Shown here: piece by piece, positions 52,895 to 61,192 of the stretch
How the letters are laid out: the number at the start of each line of letters is the position of its first letter
Position numbering within the stretch: the stretch's first letter is position 1
Source of the DNA: Marinomonas arctica
GTDB lineage: Bacteria > Pseudomonadota > Gammaproteobacteria > Pseudomonadales > Marinomonadaceae
Assembly (NCBI RefSeq): GCF_003259225.1
Contig: NZ_QHJF01000016.1
Span: forward strand, 1-64,000
Length of the DNA stretch: 64,000 bases
Reading direction: 5' to 3'
The notes under the pieces: generated by a model
What the model was told of the DNA's origin: nothing
The model's input: only the letters and a program-made list of their open reading frames with translations
Database searches by the model: none
Translations under genes and position numbers: made by a program

Positions 52895-54619
52895 ATGCAC
52901 TACAATAAGAAAAAAATTGCACTCGCCGCCTTACCCTTTGCTGTCATGATGCACTCGGCTAGCTTATGGGCCGACGCGTATTCTGACGCTGCCAAGAAAT
53001 GGGTAGACACGGAATTCACAGTTTCGACGCTGAGTAAACAACAACAGTTAGACGAATTACAATGGTTTACCGAGGCTGCGAAAAAGTTTCGCGGTATGGA
53101 AATCAACGTGGCGTCTGAAACCTTAACGACTCACAAATACGAGTCACAAGTCTTAGCCAAAGCCTTCCAAGAAATCACGGGGATTAAAGTCAACCATGAC
53201 TTGATCCAAGAAGGTGACGTCGTTGAAAAACTGCAAACGCAAATGCAGTCTGGTCGCAACATTTACGATGCCTATGTGAACGATTCTGACTTGATCGGTA
53301 CACACTTCCGCTACGGTAAAGTGGTGCCTATTTCCGACATGATGACCGGCGATGGCAAAGAGTTTACATCACCCACCTTAGATCTTGCCGACTTTATCGG
53401 TCTGGATTTCACTACAGGGCCAGATGGCAAGCTTTACCAATTACCAACCCAACAGTTTGCTAACCTTTATTGGTTCCGTGCTGACTGGTTTGCACGTCCA
53501 GATTTGAAAGAAAAATTCAAATCCATTTACGGCTATGAGCTAGGTGTGCCTGTTAACTGGTCCGCTTATGAAGACATTGCCGAGTTCTTCACCGATAAAG
53601 TGCAAAATGTTGATGGCACGCGTGTTTATGGCCACATGGATTACGGTAAAAAAGACCCTTCTCTAGGCTGGCGCTTTACCGATGCTTGGTTCTCTATGGC
53701 AGGTGCTGGCGATAAAGGCACACCAAACGGTTTACCTGTAGATGAATGGGGCATTCGTATCAAAGATGCCTGCTCTCCGGTTGGATCCAGTGTTTCTCGT
53801 GGTGGCGCAACCAACGGCCCAGCTGCCGTATATGCGACGACCAAATACGTTGAATGGTTGCGTAAGTACGCGCCACCAGAAGCACAAGGTATGACCTTCT
53901 CTGAATCTGGCCCAGTGCCAGCGCAAGGTGGTGTCGCACAACAAATCTTCTGGTATACCGCATTTACCGCTGACATGACGTCGCCAGGCCTTCCGGTTGT
54001 GAATGAAGATGGCACGCCAAAATGGCGCATGGCACCTTCTCCAGTAGGACCATACTGGGAAGAAGGCATGAAGAAAGGTTATCAAGACGTGGGGGCTTGG
54101 ACCTTCATGAACTCAACACCAGAAGACCGTCGTCTGGCCGCGTGGTTGTACGCTCAGTTCACCACAGCAAAAACCGTTTCTTTGAAGAAAACCTTGGTCG
54201 GTTTGACGCCGATTCGTGAGTCAGATATCAACTCTCCAGAAATGGCCGCTGCCGCGCCTAAATTGGGTGGCTTGGTTGAATTCTACAAAGGACCAGCACG
54301 CAAACAATGGTCACCAACTGGGATTAACGTGCCAGATTATCCTAAGCTAGCGCAACTTTGGTGGCAGTACATTTCCCAAGCCGCAAGCGGGGAAGCGACA
54401 CCACAAGAAGCACTTAACGGCCTAGCGGAAGCACAAGACAAGGTAATGGAACGTTTGGAACGCGCTAACGTACAACCAATATGCGGACCAAAAATGAACC
54501 AACCACGTGACGAAGCTTACTGGTTAGCGCAACCTGGTTCTCCAAAACCAAAATTGGCTAACGAAAAACCACAAGGCGTAACGGTCTCTTACGACGACCT
54601 ACTTCGTTCTTGGGAATAA
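52895..54619 (+). CDS. glpV: Glycerol ABC transporter substrate-binding protein GlpV
   Basis: This 574-aa protein is long for a binding protein but normal for the glycerol family. The signal peptide (ALAALPFAVMMHSASLWADA) is followed by AYSDAAKKWVDTEFTVSTLS and by LQEEGDVVEKLQTQMQSGRN-like LIQEGDVVEKLQTQMQSGRN. It ends SYDDLLRSWE. It should bind glycerol in the periplasm. An 81-bp gap separates it from DUF2160 and a strong terminator follows. Confidence 0.9.
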   Translation: MHYNKKKIALAALPFAVMMHSASLWADAYSDAAKKWVDTEFTVSTLSKQQQLDELQWFTEAAKKFRGMEINVASETLTTHKYESQVLAKAFQEITGIKVNHDLIQEGDVVEKLQTQMQSGRNIYDAYVNDSDLIGTHFRYGKVVPISDMMTGDGKEFTSPTLDLADFIGLDFTTGPDGKLYQLPTQQFANLYWFRADWFARPDLKEKFKSIYGYELGVPVNWSAYEDIAEFFTDKVQNVDGTRVYGHMDYGKKDPSLGWRFTDAWFSMAGAGDKGTPNGLPVDEWGIRIKDACSPVGSSVSRGGATNGPAAVYATTKYVEWLRKYAPPEAQGMTFSESGPVPAQGGVAQQIFWYTAFTADMTSPGLPVVNEDGTPKWRMAPSPVGPYWEEGMKKGYQDVGAWTFMNSTPEDRRLAAWLYAQFTTAKTVSLKKTLVGLTPIRESDINSPEMAAAAPKLGGLVEFYKGPARKQWSPTGINVPDYPKLAQLWWQYISQAASGEATPQEALNGLAEAQDKVMERLERANVQPICGPKMNQPRDEAYWLAQPGSPKPKLANEKPQGVTVSYDDLLRSWE

Positions 54620-54656
54620 GATCTTCTCGTTATTGTCCACAGCACTCTGAACCTTT

Positions 54657-54682
54657 GACCGGCCTAGGCCGGTCTTTTTTTT
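54657..54682 (+). terminator. Terminator of the glycerol ABC operon
   Basis: GACCGGCCTAGGCCGGTC (54657-54674) is a perfect G+C-rich palindrome followed directly by eight T residues. Confidence 0.95.
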
Positions 54683-54747
54683 GCTTGGTAAAAAAACAAG
54701 ACGCAAATAGGATTTAGAATAATCAATAAGGTAGGCTAAACAAGGTA

Positions 54748-54930
54748 TCAATGCGTCATGGGTTGATCATCTGCCATCAAGGCTTTCAGCTCATCCTGCA
54801 AGCTTTCGATTTTTTCCACCAGTATATGCTGCTGTGAAGGTGGTATTTGGGCAATATCTTGAAGCGATACTTTTTCTAAGTTTTCAAGCAGACTAACCAA
54901 ATGCTGTATGCGGTCATCTTTTCTGTTCAT
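54748..54930 (-). CDS. Small helical protein behind a Fur-like box
   Basis: This 60-aa protein is strongly helical: DDRIQHLVSLLENLEKVSLQ, then ILVEKIESLQDELKALMADD, likely a coiled coil or helical hairpin. There is no signal or membrane segment. GGAG lies 9 nt before the ATG. A Fur-like site (55046-55064) lies 116 bp upstream, so iron control is plausible. I recognise no family. Confidence 0.6.
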   Translation of the reverse strand: MNRKDDRIQHLVSLLENLEKVSLQDIAQIPPSQQHILVEKIESLQDELKALMADDQPMTH

Positions 54931-55045
54931 GCGGGTTCTCTCCGTAGATGCATGGTGACTACATAACCATAGACAACTTTTTCCATTTACTCTGTCATAA
55001 ATGAGAAAAGTTATGTAAAAAATTGAAGTATTTACAGAAATCTAC

Positions 55046-55064
55046 AAGGATAATAATCATTATC
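55046..55064 (-). promoter_or_regulatory. Fur-like box
   Basis: On the - strand the site begins GATAATGATTATTATC and matches the 19-bp Fur consensus at about 14-15 positions on either strand reading. It lies downstream of the small lipoprotein gene and upstream of the 60-aa protein gene. Confidence 0.6.
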
Positions 55065-55093
55065 AATGTAACAGAGCGAAAATAGCCCGAAAT

Positions 55094-55276
55094 CTAACAG
55101 CTGCCTTTTTTCGCTTGCCCAGGTGGACAAAATTTACCGGATTGACCACTCTCTTTTTGCCCGACATCACTTTTCGCTTCAATATCAATGCCAGCCAATT
55201 TTCCGCCAACTCGGTTTATTTCACAGCCTGTTAACGACACAAGGCTAAAAGCCATAATAAGCAAAGCTGTTCGCAT
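55094..55276 (-). CDS. Small lipoprotein
   Basis: This 60-aa protein has a signal ending in lipobox LTGC (Cys18), a mature part with GGKLAGIDIEAKSDVGQKES, and a short C-terminus with Cys residues in KFCPPGQAKKGSC. GAGGAA lies 6-7 nt before the ATG. It is small, exported and lipidated; function unknown. The C-terminal cysteine pair could form a disulphide or bind metal. Confidence 0.7.
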   Translation of the reverse strand: MRTALLIMAFSLVSLTGCEINRVGGKLAGIDIEAKSDVGQKESGQSGKFCPPGQAKKGSC

Positions 55277-55424
55277 CTTTGTTTCCTCAATTTTTAACGT
55301 TGAAGAAGCATAGCAAACCCTGTTTCACACCAGTGTACGGCTTTACACCATCATGACTAAGATTTTCGTTATGCAAAGATCACTGACTTTTCCTTTTCAA
55401 GACCATCCTCCATTGAACCCGACG

Positions 55425-56285
55425 TTAATGATTTTGCCCGAAAAAGCGCTGACTAATCTCTGCCGCTAAATGAGACGCAAACATAGGGTGAGGAATAGGT
55501 GCAACAGCGAGCACAATATCGACAGAGGGTAATGCAGGGAGAGTAAAATCTTCAACAATACTGAGGCCATAGGAAACACTGGATCGCGCCATCGCACTGA
55601 TACCTTGGCCTTTGCGCAGCAAACCTTTAATCGCCGTAGCACTGGAACTACTGCACATCAATCGATATTCTCGCCCCTGTTTTTCTAGCCCATCAATGGC
55701 TGTGCTGTGAAACTTGCAATCAGGTTCATACAACACCAAAGACAAGGGATTTTGCTTTTCTATTGGTTCATCCGTTTGCAGATTTTCTCCCTTCACCCAC
55801 ACGCCAGAATCGTGTTTAAGCAGATAGCCTTCTTCCGCATCTGGTGCACGGGTCAAAATAGCGACATCTATTTTGCCTTGATCTAGCATCAAACGTAGTT
55901 GCGTACTGCAATCACAAACGACTCGAAGACTCTGCTGTGGCAGGATCTGACGAATCAAGTCCACGATGGAAGGCAATATCGATTCAGCATAATCGTCAGG
56001 ACAACCAATGGTCAAAGGTGGATGTTGAAGATGAGTAGAAAAATGCCCTAACGCTTCATCATGCAAAGAAATAAGACGTCTGGCATAACTCACCAAATGC
56101 TGACCTTGTTCCGTCAAGCCAAGGTTACGGCCTTCTTTCACAAACAGAGCATGTCCGGTTTCTTCTTCCAGCTTTTTCATCTGCATACTGATGGCACTTT
56201 GTGTACGAAACGTCTGTTTTGCCGCACGGGTAAAACTGCCCGTATCAACAAAAGCAATAAAGCTACGGAGTGAATCAATGTCCAT
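55425..56285 (-). CDS. LysR-type regulator (paralogue of 27110-27973)
   Basis: In this 286-aa protein the HTH reads SFTRAAKQTFRTQSAISMQM, then KKLEEETGHALFVKEGRNLG. The effector domain contains YEPDCKFHSTAIDGLEKQG. These blocks are nearly the same as in the LysR gene at 27110, and each is divergent from a GST gene, implying duplication of a whole regulator-GST module. It probably controls the GST at 56407. Confidence 0.9.
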   Translation of the reverse strand: MDIDSLRSFIAFVDTGSFTRAAKQTFRTQSAISMQMKKLEEETGHALFVKEGRNLGLTEQGQHLVSYARRLISLHDEALGHFSTHLQHPPLTIGCPDDYAESILPSIVDLIRQILPQQSLRVVCDCSTQLRLMLDQGKIDVAILTRAPDAEEGYLLKHDSGVWVKGENLQTDEPIEKQNPLSLVLYEPDCKFHSTAIDGLEKQGREYRLMCSSSSATAIKGLLRKGQGISAMARSSVSYGLSIVEDFTLPALPSVDIVLAVAPIPHPMFASHLAAEISQRFFGQNH

Positions 56286-56406
56286 GAAAAATCATCTATC
56301 AAGGTTTGGAATAGGAAACATCAAAACTATTCGTTAGTCGTCAGAAAAACAAGCAGCAATAATGCATTTCTTAGCCAGTAGAGACATCAAAAAGGAACCT
56401 TGCAAA

Positions 56407-57060
56407 ATGAAACTGATCATCGGCAATAAAAATTACTCATCTTGGTCTTTAAGGGGTTGGTTGGCGTTAAAAGCCTTCAACATTCCATTTGAAGAAATAA
56501 AACTCAGCCTGTTTAGCGACGAATTCCGCACTGAACTAGCCAAATACACTCCCGTCAGCAAAGTACCCGTATTGGTGGATGGTGATTTAAGCGTGTGGGA
56601 TTCTCTCGCTATTTGCGAGTACATCAATGAAAACTATTTGGATGGAAAAGGCTGGCCTGCGGACAAAAACAACCGCGCCGTAGCACGCTCAATTGTGGCT
56701 GATATGCACTCTGGATTATTTGCTATTCGCAACGAAATGCCGATGAACTGTCGTGCGAAACGTCGAGTCGAGCTCAGTGACAAGGCAAAAAAGGAAGCCG
56801 CAACCCTAGATGCTCTCTGGTCTGGTTTACGCACTAAACACGCCCAAAATGGCGACTACTTATTTGGTGAATTCAGCTTTGCCGATGTCTTTTTTGCGCC
56901 CGTTGTCTTCCGCTTTTCGACTTACGGCGTCCAACTTTCGGACGCCGCCAGCGCCTACCACAAAACCATGCTCGCACGCCCAGACATGCAAGCATGGTTA
57001 GAAGATTCTGTGGCAGAAATTGAAATAATCTCTCAAGCTGAAACAGGCGAAGCCATTTAA
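56407..57060 (+). CDS. Glutathione S-transferase family protein
   Basis: This protein is 217 aa from the ATG at 56407 (AAGGAACC upstream; the frame is open to 56362). The N-domain has LIIGNKNYSSWSLRGWLALK and KVPVLVDGDLSVWDSLAICE. The C-domain has YLFGEFSFADVFFAPVVFRF. The NYSSWSLR turn places it in a different GST subgroup from the one at 28122. It is divergent from its LysR gene. Confidence 0.9.
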   Translation: MKLIIGNKNYSSWSLRGWLALKAFNIPFEEIKLSLFSDEFRTELAKYTPVSKVPVLVDGDLSVWDSLAICEYINENYLDGKGWPADKNNRAVARSIVADMHSGLFAIRNEMPMNCRAKRRVELSDKAKKEAATLDALWSGLRTKHAQNGDYLFGEFSFADVFFAPVVFRFSTYGVQLSDAASAYHKTMLARPDMQAWLEDSVAEIEIISQAETGEAI

Positions 57061-57084
57061 TTTTTTGGTGATTCATCATCCAAC

Positions 57085-57118
57085 AAAAAACGAAAGCCAA
57101 TGATGACTTTCGTTTTTT
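57085..57118. terminator. Bidirectional terminator
   Basis: AAAAAACGAAAG (57085-57096) and CTTTCGTTTTTT (57107-57118) are exact reverse complements with a 10-nt loop, between the GST gene and the convergent Fic gene. Confidence 0.9.
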
Positions 57119-57135
57119 ATGTATCAAAAGGCCAA

Positions 57136-58521
57136 TTAATCTTTAAATTGTTTCGTATCAGCCTGCCATGATTTAACCAATTCTTTCTGGTCAATCATTT
57201 TGTACACCCATTCACGGCCATCTTTCAACTTTTTAAACAGTTGCAATTCAACCAACCCATTCAATACAGTCGCGGCGGTGTTGTAGGAACAACCCAAGTT
57301 GTCTTTCACATTGTTGATGGTAAAAGAAACGGCTTTCTCACTTTTTGCCACTTGAAAAACCGTCTGCTGCTTATCGGTCAACTGACGATACAAGCCAGAA
57401 TCCCACAACCACTTGTTAAACACTTCGGTTTGCTCTACTGACTCCTTGTAGGAAGCTTTAAATTTATTAATGGCCCGAATGATAATTCGACACTGATGAT
57501 CAACAAAGTAGGTTAAATCCATCTCGTCCGTTTCGGTATAAAGATAGCTTTTACCGTATTGCACAGGCGCTTCTTTCAATAACAAGCTGATCGCAATATA
57601 ACGAAACGCTGCAAACTCGTTTTTAAACATGTACCAATAAAACAGCGCCCTAGCAACCCGACCATTACCATCATGGAAAGGGTGTTCGTAGCCAATCCTG
57701 AAATGTAGCGTGATAGCCTTCACCAGAGGATGGATATAACCCGAACTTTCCGCATCATGATGTGACTGATTGACCCATCTCACCAACATATCAAGTCGAC
57801 TACTTAAGGATTCGGCTTTGGGTGGCGTATGAACCACTTCACCGTCATTGTTCTCTACCACCACATCATCAGTCGTTCGAATCATACCCGGTTTGTATTT
57901 ATCATCTTCAATACCTTCCACACCGATCTGGTGAAGTTCCTCGATAAATTCAACCGAAAGAGCTTTGTTCCTATGTTCCCACGCAAACTTCATCATTCTG
58001 AAATTACCAAGAATCATTTTTTCATCAAGGCTTCTAGGCTTTCTCGCCCGTTTCAGCATATCTTTTGCGACTTTCGTTGTGGTGGCTGCCCCTTCTAACT
58101 GACTGCTGCTGATGGCTTCGTCTTCAATCAGGTCATTCAATAAATAGTCTAGATGCTTCTGCTCACCGATCTTGTTACACATCCACTCCAATGCAGCGGT
58201 TGTTGTATTTCGATCCGTCTCACTGATGGCTTTTTGGATGGTTAGCGTGAGATAAAAACTAGGTAAACTAAAATCTTCATAATCACCAATGAAATAAAGA
58301 GTATGCTTTTGCTTATCTCTAGCCTCTTTGAGCAACGACCAAACCAATGCAAAGTCTAGCTTTTTAGGCAAGCGATACTTGAGTTCATCAAAATGAAAAT
58401 ATCGCCCTCTGTTATCTACTGGCAGCATATACTCTACATAATCAAAAACAGATTCAGGGTAATGCTCAGAAAGGTATTTTGTGGGATTTTTTATTAATTC
58501 TTTAGGGGCTAAAGCAATCAT
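57136..58521 (-). CDS. Fic family protein with winged-helix C-terminus
   Basis: In this 461-aa protein the active-site motif HPFHDGNGRVAR (about 278-289) is intact, so it should transfer AMP (or another nucleotide) to target proteins. An N-terminal SSQLEGAATT matches the (S/T)xxxE(G/N) autoinhibitory helix of class II Fic proteins. The last 80 residues resemble a winged helix (FTINNVKDNLGCSYNTAATV). It has no adjacent antitoxin gene; autoinhibition is built in. It is monocistronic. Confidence 0.92.
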   Translation of the reverse strand: MIALAPKELIKNPTKYLSEHYPESVFDYVEYMLPVDNRGRYFHFDELKYRLPKKLDFALVWSLLKEARDKQKHTLYFIGDYEDFSLPSFYLTLTIQKAISETDRNTTTAALEWMCNKIGEQKHLDYLLNDLIEDEAISSSQLEGAATTTKVAKDMLKRARKPRSLDEKMILGNFRMMKFAWEHRNKALSVEFIEELHQIGVEGIEDDKYKPGMIRTTDDVVVENNDGEVVHTPPKAESLSSRLDMLVRWVNQSHHDAESSGYIHPLVKAITLHFRIGYEHPFHDGNGRVARALFYWYMFKNEFAAFRYIAISLLLKEAPVQYGKSYLYTETDEMDLTYFVDHQCRIIIRAINKFKASYKESVEQTEVFNKWLWDSGLYRQLTDKQQTVFQVAKSEKAVSFTINNVKDNLGCSYNTAATVLNGLVELQLFKKLKDGREWVYKMIDQKELVKSWQADTKQFKD

Positions 58522-58695
58522 AACTATCTCAAAAACAAGAATAATTGAGATAAAGATAGCAAAGAAAAGAATATCTGTCTCAAAAAAACACTATTTTGAG
58601 ATAAGTATTTCTAGATGGCACACCTCCTTTCACCCCAACCCAATGGTATGATGGGCCTAAATTAAAACGCTAATGCTGAACGGGAAGCCAATTCG

Positions 58696-59580
58696 ATGAC
58701 ATTCTCTAAACATGAAGATTTCCAGAACAAAGGAATCCTTAAGCTTGCCAATGTCATTGATGTTGATATGGTTGCCGATGTACAAAGCCATCTTTGGCAG
58801 GAAGTGAGCCACAAATTTGGCATTCATCTTGATGAACCTAGCACTTGGTTTTCCAATGCTCACAACCCTGTCGGAGACGCTGGTGCAAAACGGCTAAACG
58901 GTATGGGGTCGATAATGCGAGATCTAAAAGCATCGGGGAAATTGGACGAAATAGAGCACGCTATTCAACCTGTTATCGACCACGTATTTGGCGCTCACAC
59001 TTGGCGTCCGCTAGACCTTTGGTATTCTTTATTAAGTTTTCCAGGCTCAGAGTCAGCTTGGAATGTGCCTCATAAATCTTGGCACTGCGATGAACCTGCT
59101 GTGGTGGGTGACACCGAACCGTGGAGTCTGTTTGTTTTTGTATTTCTCGATAATGTCACTGCCGATATGGGGCCAACAACGGTCGTATCTGGCTCTCATC
59201 GACGAGCGGAACGTCTCGCAACAGCACTAGGAACATCCAATAACGCGGCGTTAATAAACGCCTTTGAATCGGTGAACAGCGGACTGTTTGAAAACCCTGA
59301 AGACGTCACGCTACTGCCCATGGATCAGGTTTTAGCCCCCCTCATTCAAGAAGACCCTTGGTTCCAAGAGCTGGTTAAAGAGGGTTCCCCTGACCAGAGA
59401 ATTCAACGATTCATAGAAGAAGGCAATTCGCTGCATGGCATCGAACAAAAGGTTGTCACCTTAACCGGTGCCGCAGGCGATATCATCGTGTTTGATCCGC
59501 GCTGTCTGCACACGTTTTCGGCCAATGTTTCTGCCCTTCCTAGACAAGTATTGCGACTCGACTTTAAACGCCAATTATAA
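58696..59580 (+). CDS. Phytanoyl-CoA dioxygenase (PhyH) family protein
   Basis: This 294-aa Fe(II)/2-oxoglutarate dioxygenase fold has HxD in SWHCDEPAVV (His about 129, Asp 131) and the distal His in RCLHTFSANVS (about 271). MGPTTVVSGSHRRAERLA is the family's conserved strand-turn. The substrate is unknown. It starts at the ATG at 58696 and is 64 bp upstream of the next gene. Confidence 0.9.
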   Translation: MTFSKHEDFQNKGILKLANVIDVDMVADVQSHLWQEVSHKFGIHLDEPSTWFSNAHNPVGDAGAKRLNGMGSIMRDLKASGKLDEIEHAIQPVIDHVFGAHTWRPLDLWYSLLSFPGSESAWNVPHKSWHCDEPAVVGDTEPWSLFVFVFLDNVTADMGPTTVVSGSHRRAERLATALGTSNNAALINAFESVNSGLFENPEDVTLLPMDQVLAPLIQEDPWFQELVKEGSPDQRIQRFIEEGNSLHGIEQKVVTLTGAAGDIIVFDPRCLHTFSANVSALPRQVLRLDFKRQL

Positions 59581-59644
59581 CCTACCGCAAACGCTATGAT
59601 TTCCCGTAAAATACAGCATTCACTCTATTCTTCCCAAGGCTTTC

Positions 59645-59983
59645 ATGACAACAATGACACGCAACGACGAACAAGCAGATCAACCCGATGAGACATTAAA
59701 CAATGCGAGAAACGCGTTTGAAATCAGCTTGTCTAACTTCTCTACTGATCACACAGAAGTCGTTGCTGATATGTACAGAGTGGTTGAAATCTTGCTTAAA
59801 CAAAAACAGTTTGCCGAGGCATTAAAAGAAATCGAGCAGTTAAAGGCCTTGGCGGTTTCGAATAAAAAAATCAAAATCGCCATGCTTGAGATGAAAGGTC
59901 GAATCAAACAGGTCGGCGCTAGATCAGGCTTTCGATCCAGAGCCACCAAGAAATATACGACCAAAAAAACCAAGAACAGTTAG
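59645..59983 (+). CDS. Hypothetical helical protein, 112 aa
   Basis: The central part is helical (VVADMYRVVEILLKQKQFAE, then ALKEIEQLKALAVSN), resembling one TPR-like hairpin. The C-terminal 30 residues are very basic (RSGFRSRATKKYTTKKTK). No family is recognised. It is probably real from composition and spacing behind the PhyH gene. Confidence 0.65.
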   Translation: MTTMTRNDEQADQPDETLNNARNAFEISLSNFSTDHTEVVADMYRVVEILLKQKQFAEALKEIEQLKALAVSNKKIKIAMLEMKGRIKQVGARSGFRSRATKKYTTKKTKNS

Positions 59984-60011
59984 CCAATCGCAGCAACTTA
60001 CGTGTTAAAAA

Positions 60012-60848
60012 TTACGCCTCGTGTTCGAGGAGAAATTCCGTTAGCCGTTTATTCACTTCCACTGGCTTTTCAAGTTGTGGCGTATGGCCGCACTCTTCTA
60101 AAATAATCAGCTTAGAAGCTGGCGTCATGGCTTGAGCATGTTGCGAATGCGCCAGTGGTATCACCACATCATGCCTGCCATGAATAAATAAGACGGGCTT
60201 TTTCGTTGCCGATAAAATGGCGAGCGTTTTGCTATAGAGACTTTTTCGCTGACCGAATATCGTCGTTATTTCTTTCAGTGTCGCAACAAAGGCCGCTTGA
60301 GCCCCTTCTCGCATAACATTTCGAGCAATAATGGCTTTTGATTTGTCAGTCACCTCTTCTTGATTATAAAAAATGGCTTTGATCTGGTTATCAATGGCCA
60401 TCTTTCCGGGCTTTGACATCAAGTCCCCTAAAATAGGTAGCGACATCAAGCGAAATGGAAGTGGAGAGTCTTTGCCAAGCCCTGCTGCATTTAATAAAAC
60501 GGCGTGAGTAACGCGTTCAGGGTAGGCATTCATCATATGCACACTGATTCCTCCCCCCATAGAATTTCCGCCGACAATCGTTTGATCAATTTTTAGAGCA
60601 TCTAAAAAATACCATGCGAAACGTGCATATGTTTCTATGCCAAAGGCATCATGGGGAATATCTGACAGGCCATGACCGGGTAAATCCCAGCTGATGACTC
60701 TCAGATGGTCTGCTAAAGCATCCGCTTGCGCCTCCCAGGTTTCTAGCGATGAGCCAATACCATGAGTCAGTAACAGGACCGGCTTTTCACCGCCAGTGTC
60801 TCGATAACGAATCGTATAGCCTTGAACGGATGTGTATAAATCTTCCAA
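60012..60848 (-). CDS. Alpha/beta hydrolase
   Basis: This 278-aa protein has the oxyanion turn LTHGIGSSLETWEAQADALA, SWDLPGHGLSDIP, nucleophile elbow VGGNSMGGG, acid in LFIHGRHDVVIP and catalytic His in LEECGHTPQLEKP, a complete triad. It resembles C-C bond hydrolases and esterases; the substrate is unknown. No export signal, so cytosolic. It is monocistronic. Confidence 0.92.
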   Translation of the reverse strand: MEDLYTSVQGYTIRYRDTGGEKPVLLLTHGIGSSLETWEAQADALADHLRVISWDLPGHGLSDIPHDAFGIETYARFAWYFLDALKIDQTIVGGNSMGGGISVHMMNAYPERVTHAVLLNAAGLGKDSPLPFRLMSLPILGDLMSKPGKMAIDNQIKAIFYNQEEVTDKSKAIIARNVMREGAQAAFVATLKEITTIFGQRKSLYSKTLAILSATKKPVLFIHGRHDVVIPLAHSQHAQAMTPASKLIILEECGHTPQLEKPVEVNKRLTEFLLEHEA

Positions 60849-61192
60849 AATAGTGCCCTCTCATTGTTTTTATATTTATTTGGATAAATAGCAAGGCACA
60901 TGCCATCTTTAATGATGGACGCTAGACTACTGATATGAAAGGTTTAACTCTTTGATTAGCAAACAAAAAAACCAGTTTTTACATTGGCTTTTTTGGCGTT
61001 TAAGTTTCTTTATTTTCTCATCAAATGATAAAACAGAAAAACAAGGAAGGTAGATTTCTTATCATTTAAACAATCGCAGACAACTATCAGATCCAGTCAA
61101 TCAAACCAAAAGCTTGAAGCGGTCTACTCGACTAAAGCAACAAGTACAGAATCTATCAACTCAGCGGCGAGGACTGATCGATTTGACGATTT
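60849..61192. other. Gene-free stretch upstream of the hydrolase
   Basis: No supported gene. It is A/T-rich and contains the hydrolase promoter side and, at 60965-60994, a hairpin with T-runs. A 9-bp AAATGATAA/TTATCATTT inverted pair lies near 61023-61070. Confidence 0.5.
60965..60994. terminator. Possible terminator downstream of the LTA-synthase-like gene
   Basis: AAAAAACCA and TGG(C)TTTTT-type arms form a 9-bp stem with one G-U pair and flanking A/T runs. It lies about 200 bp after the gene's stop, so the link is tentative. Confidence 0.45.
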
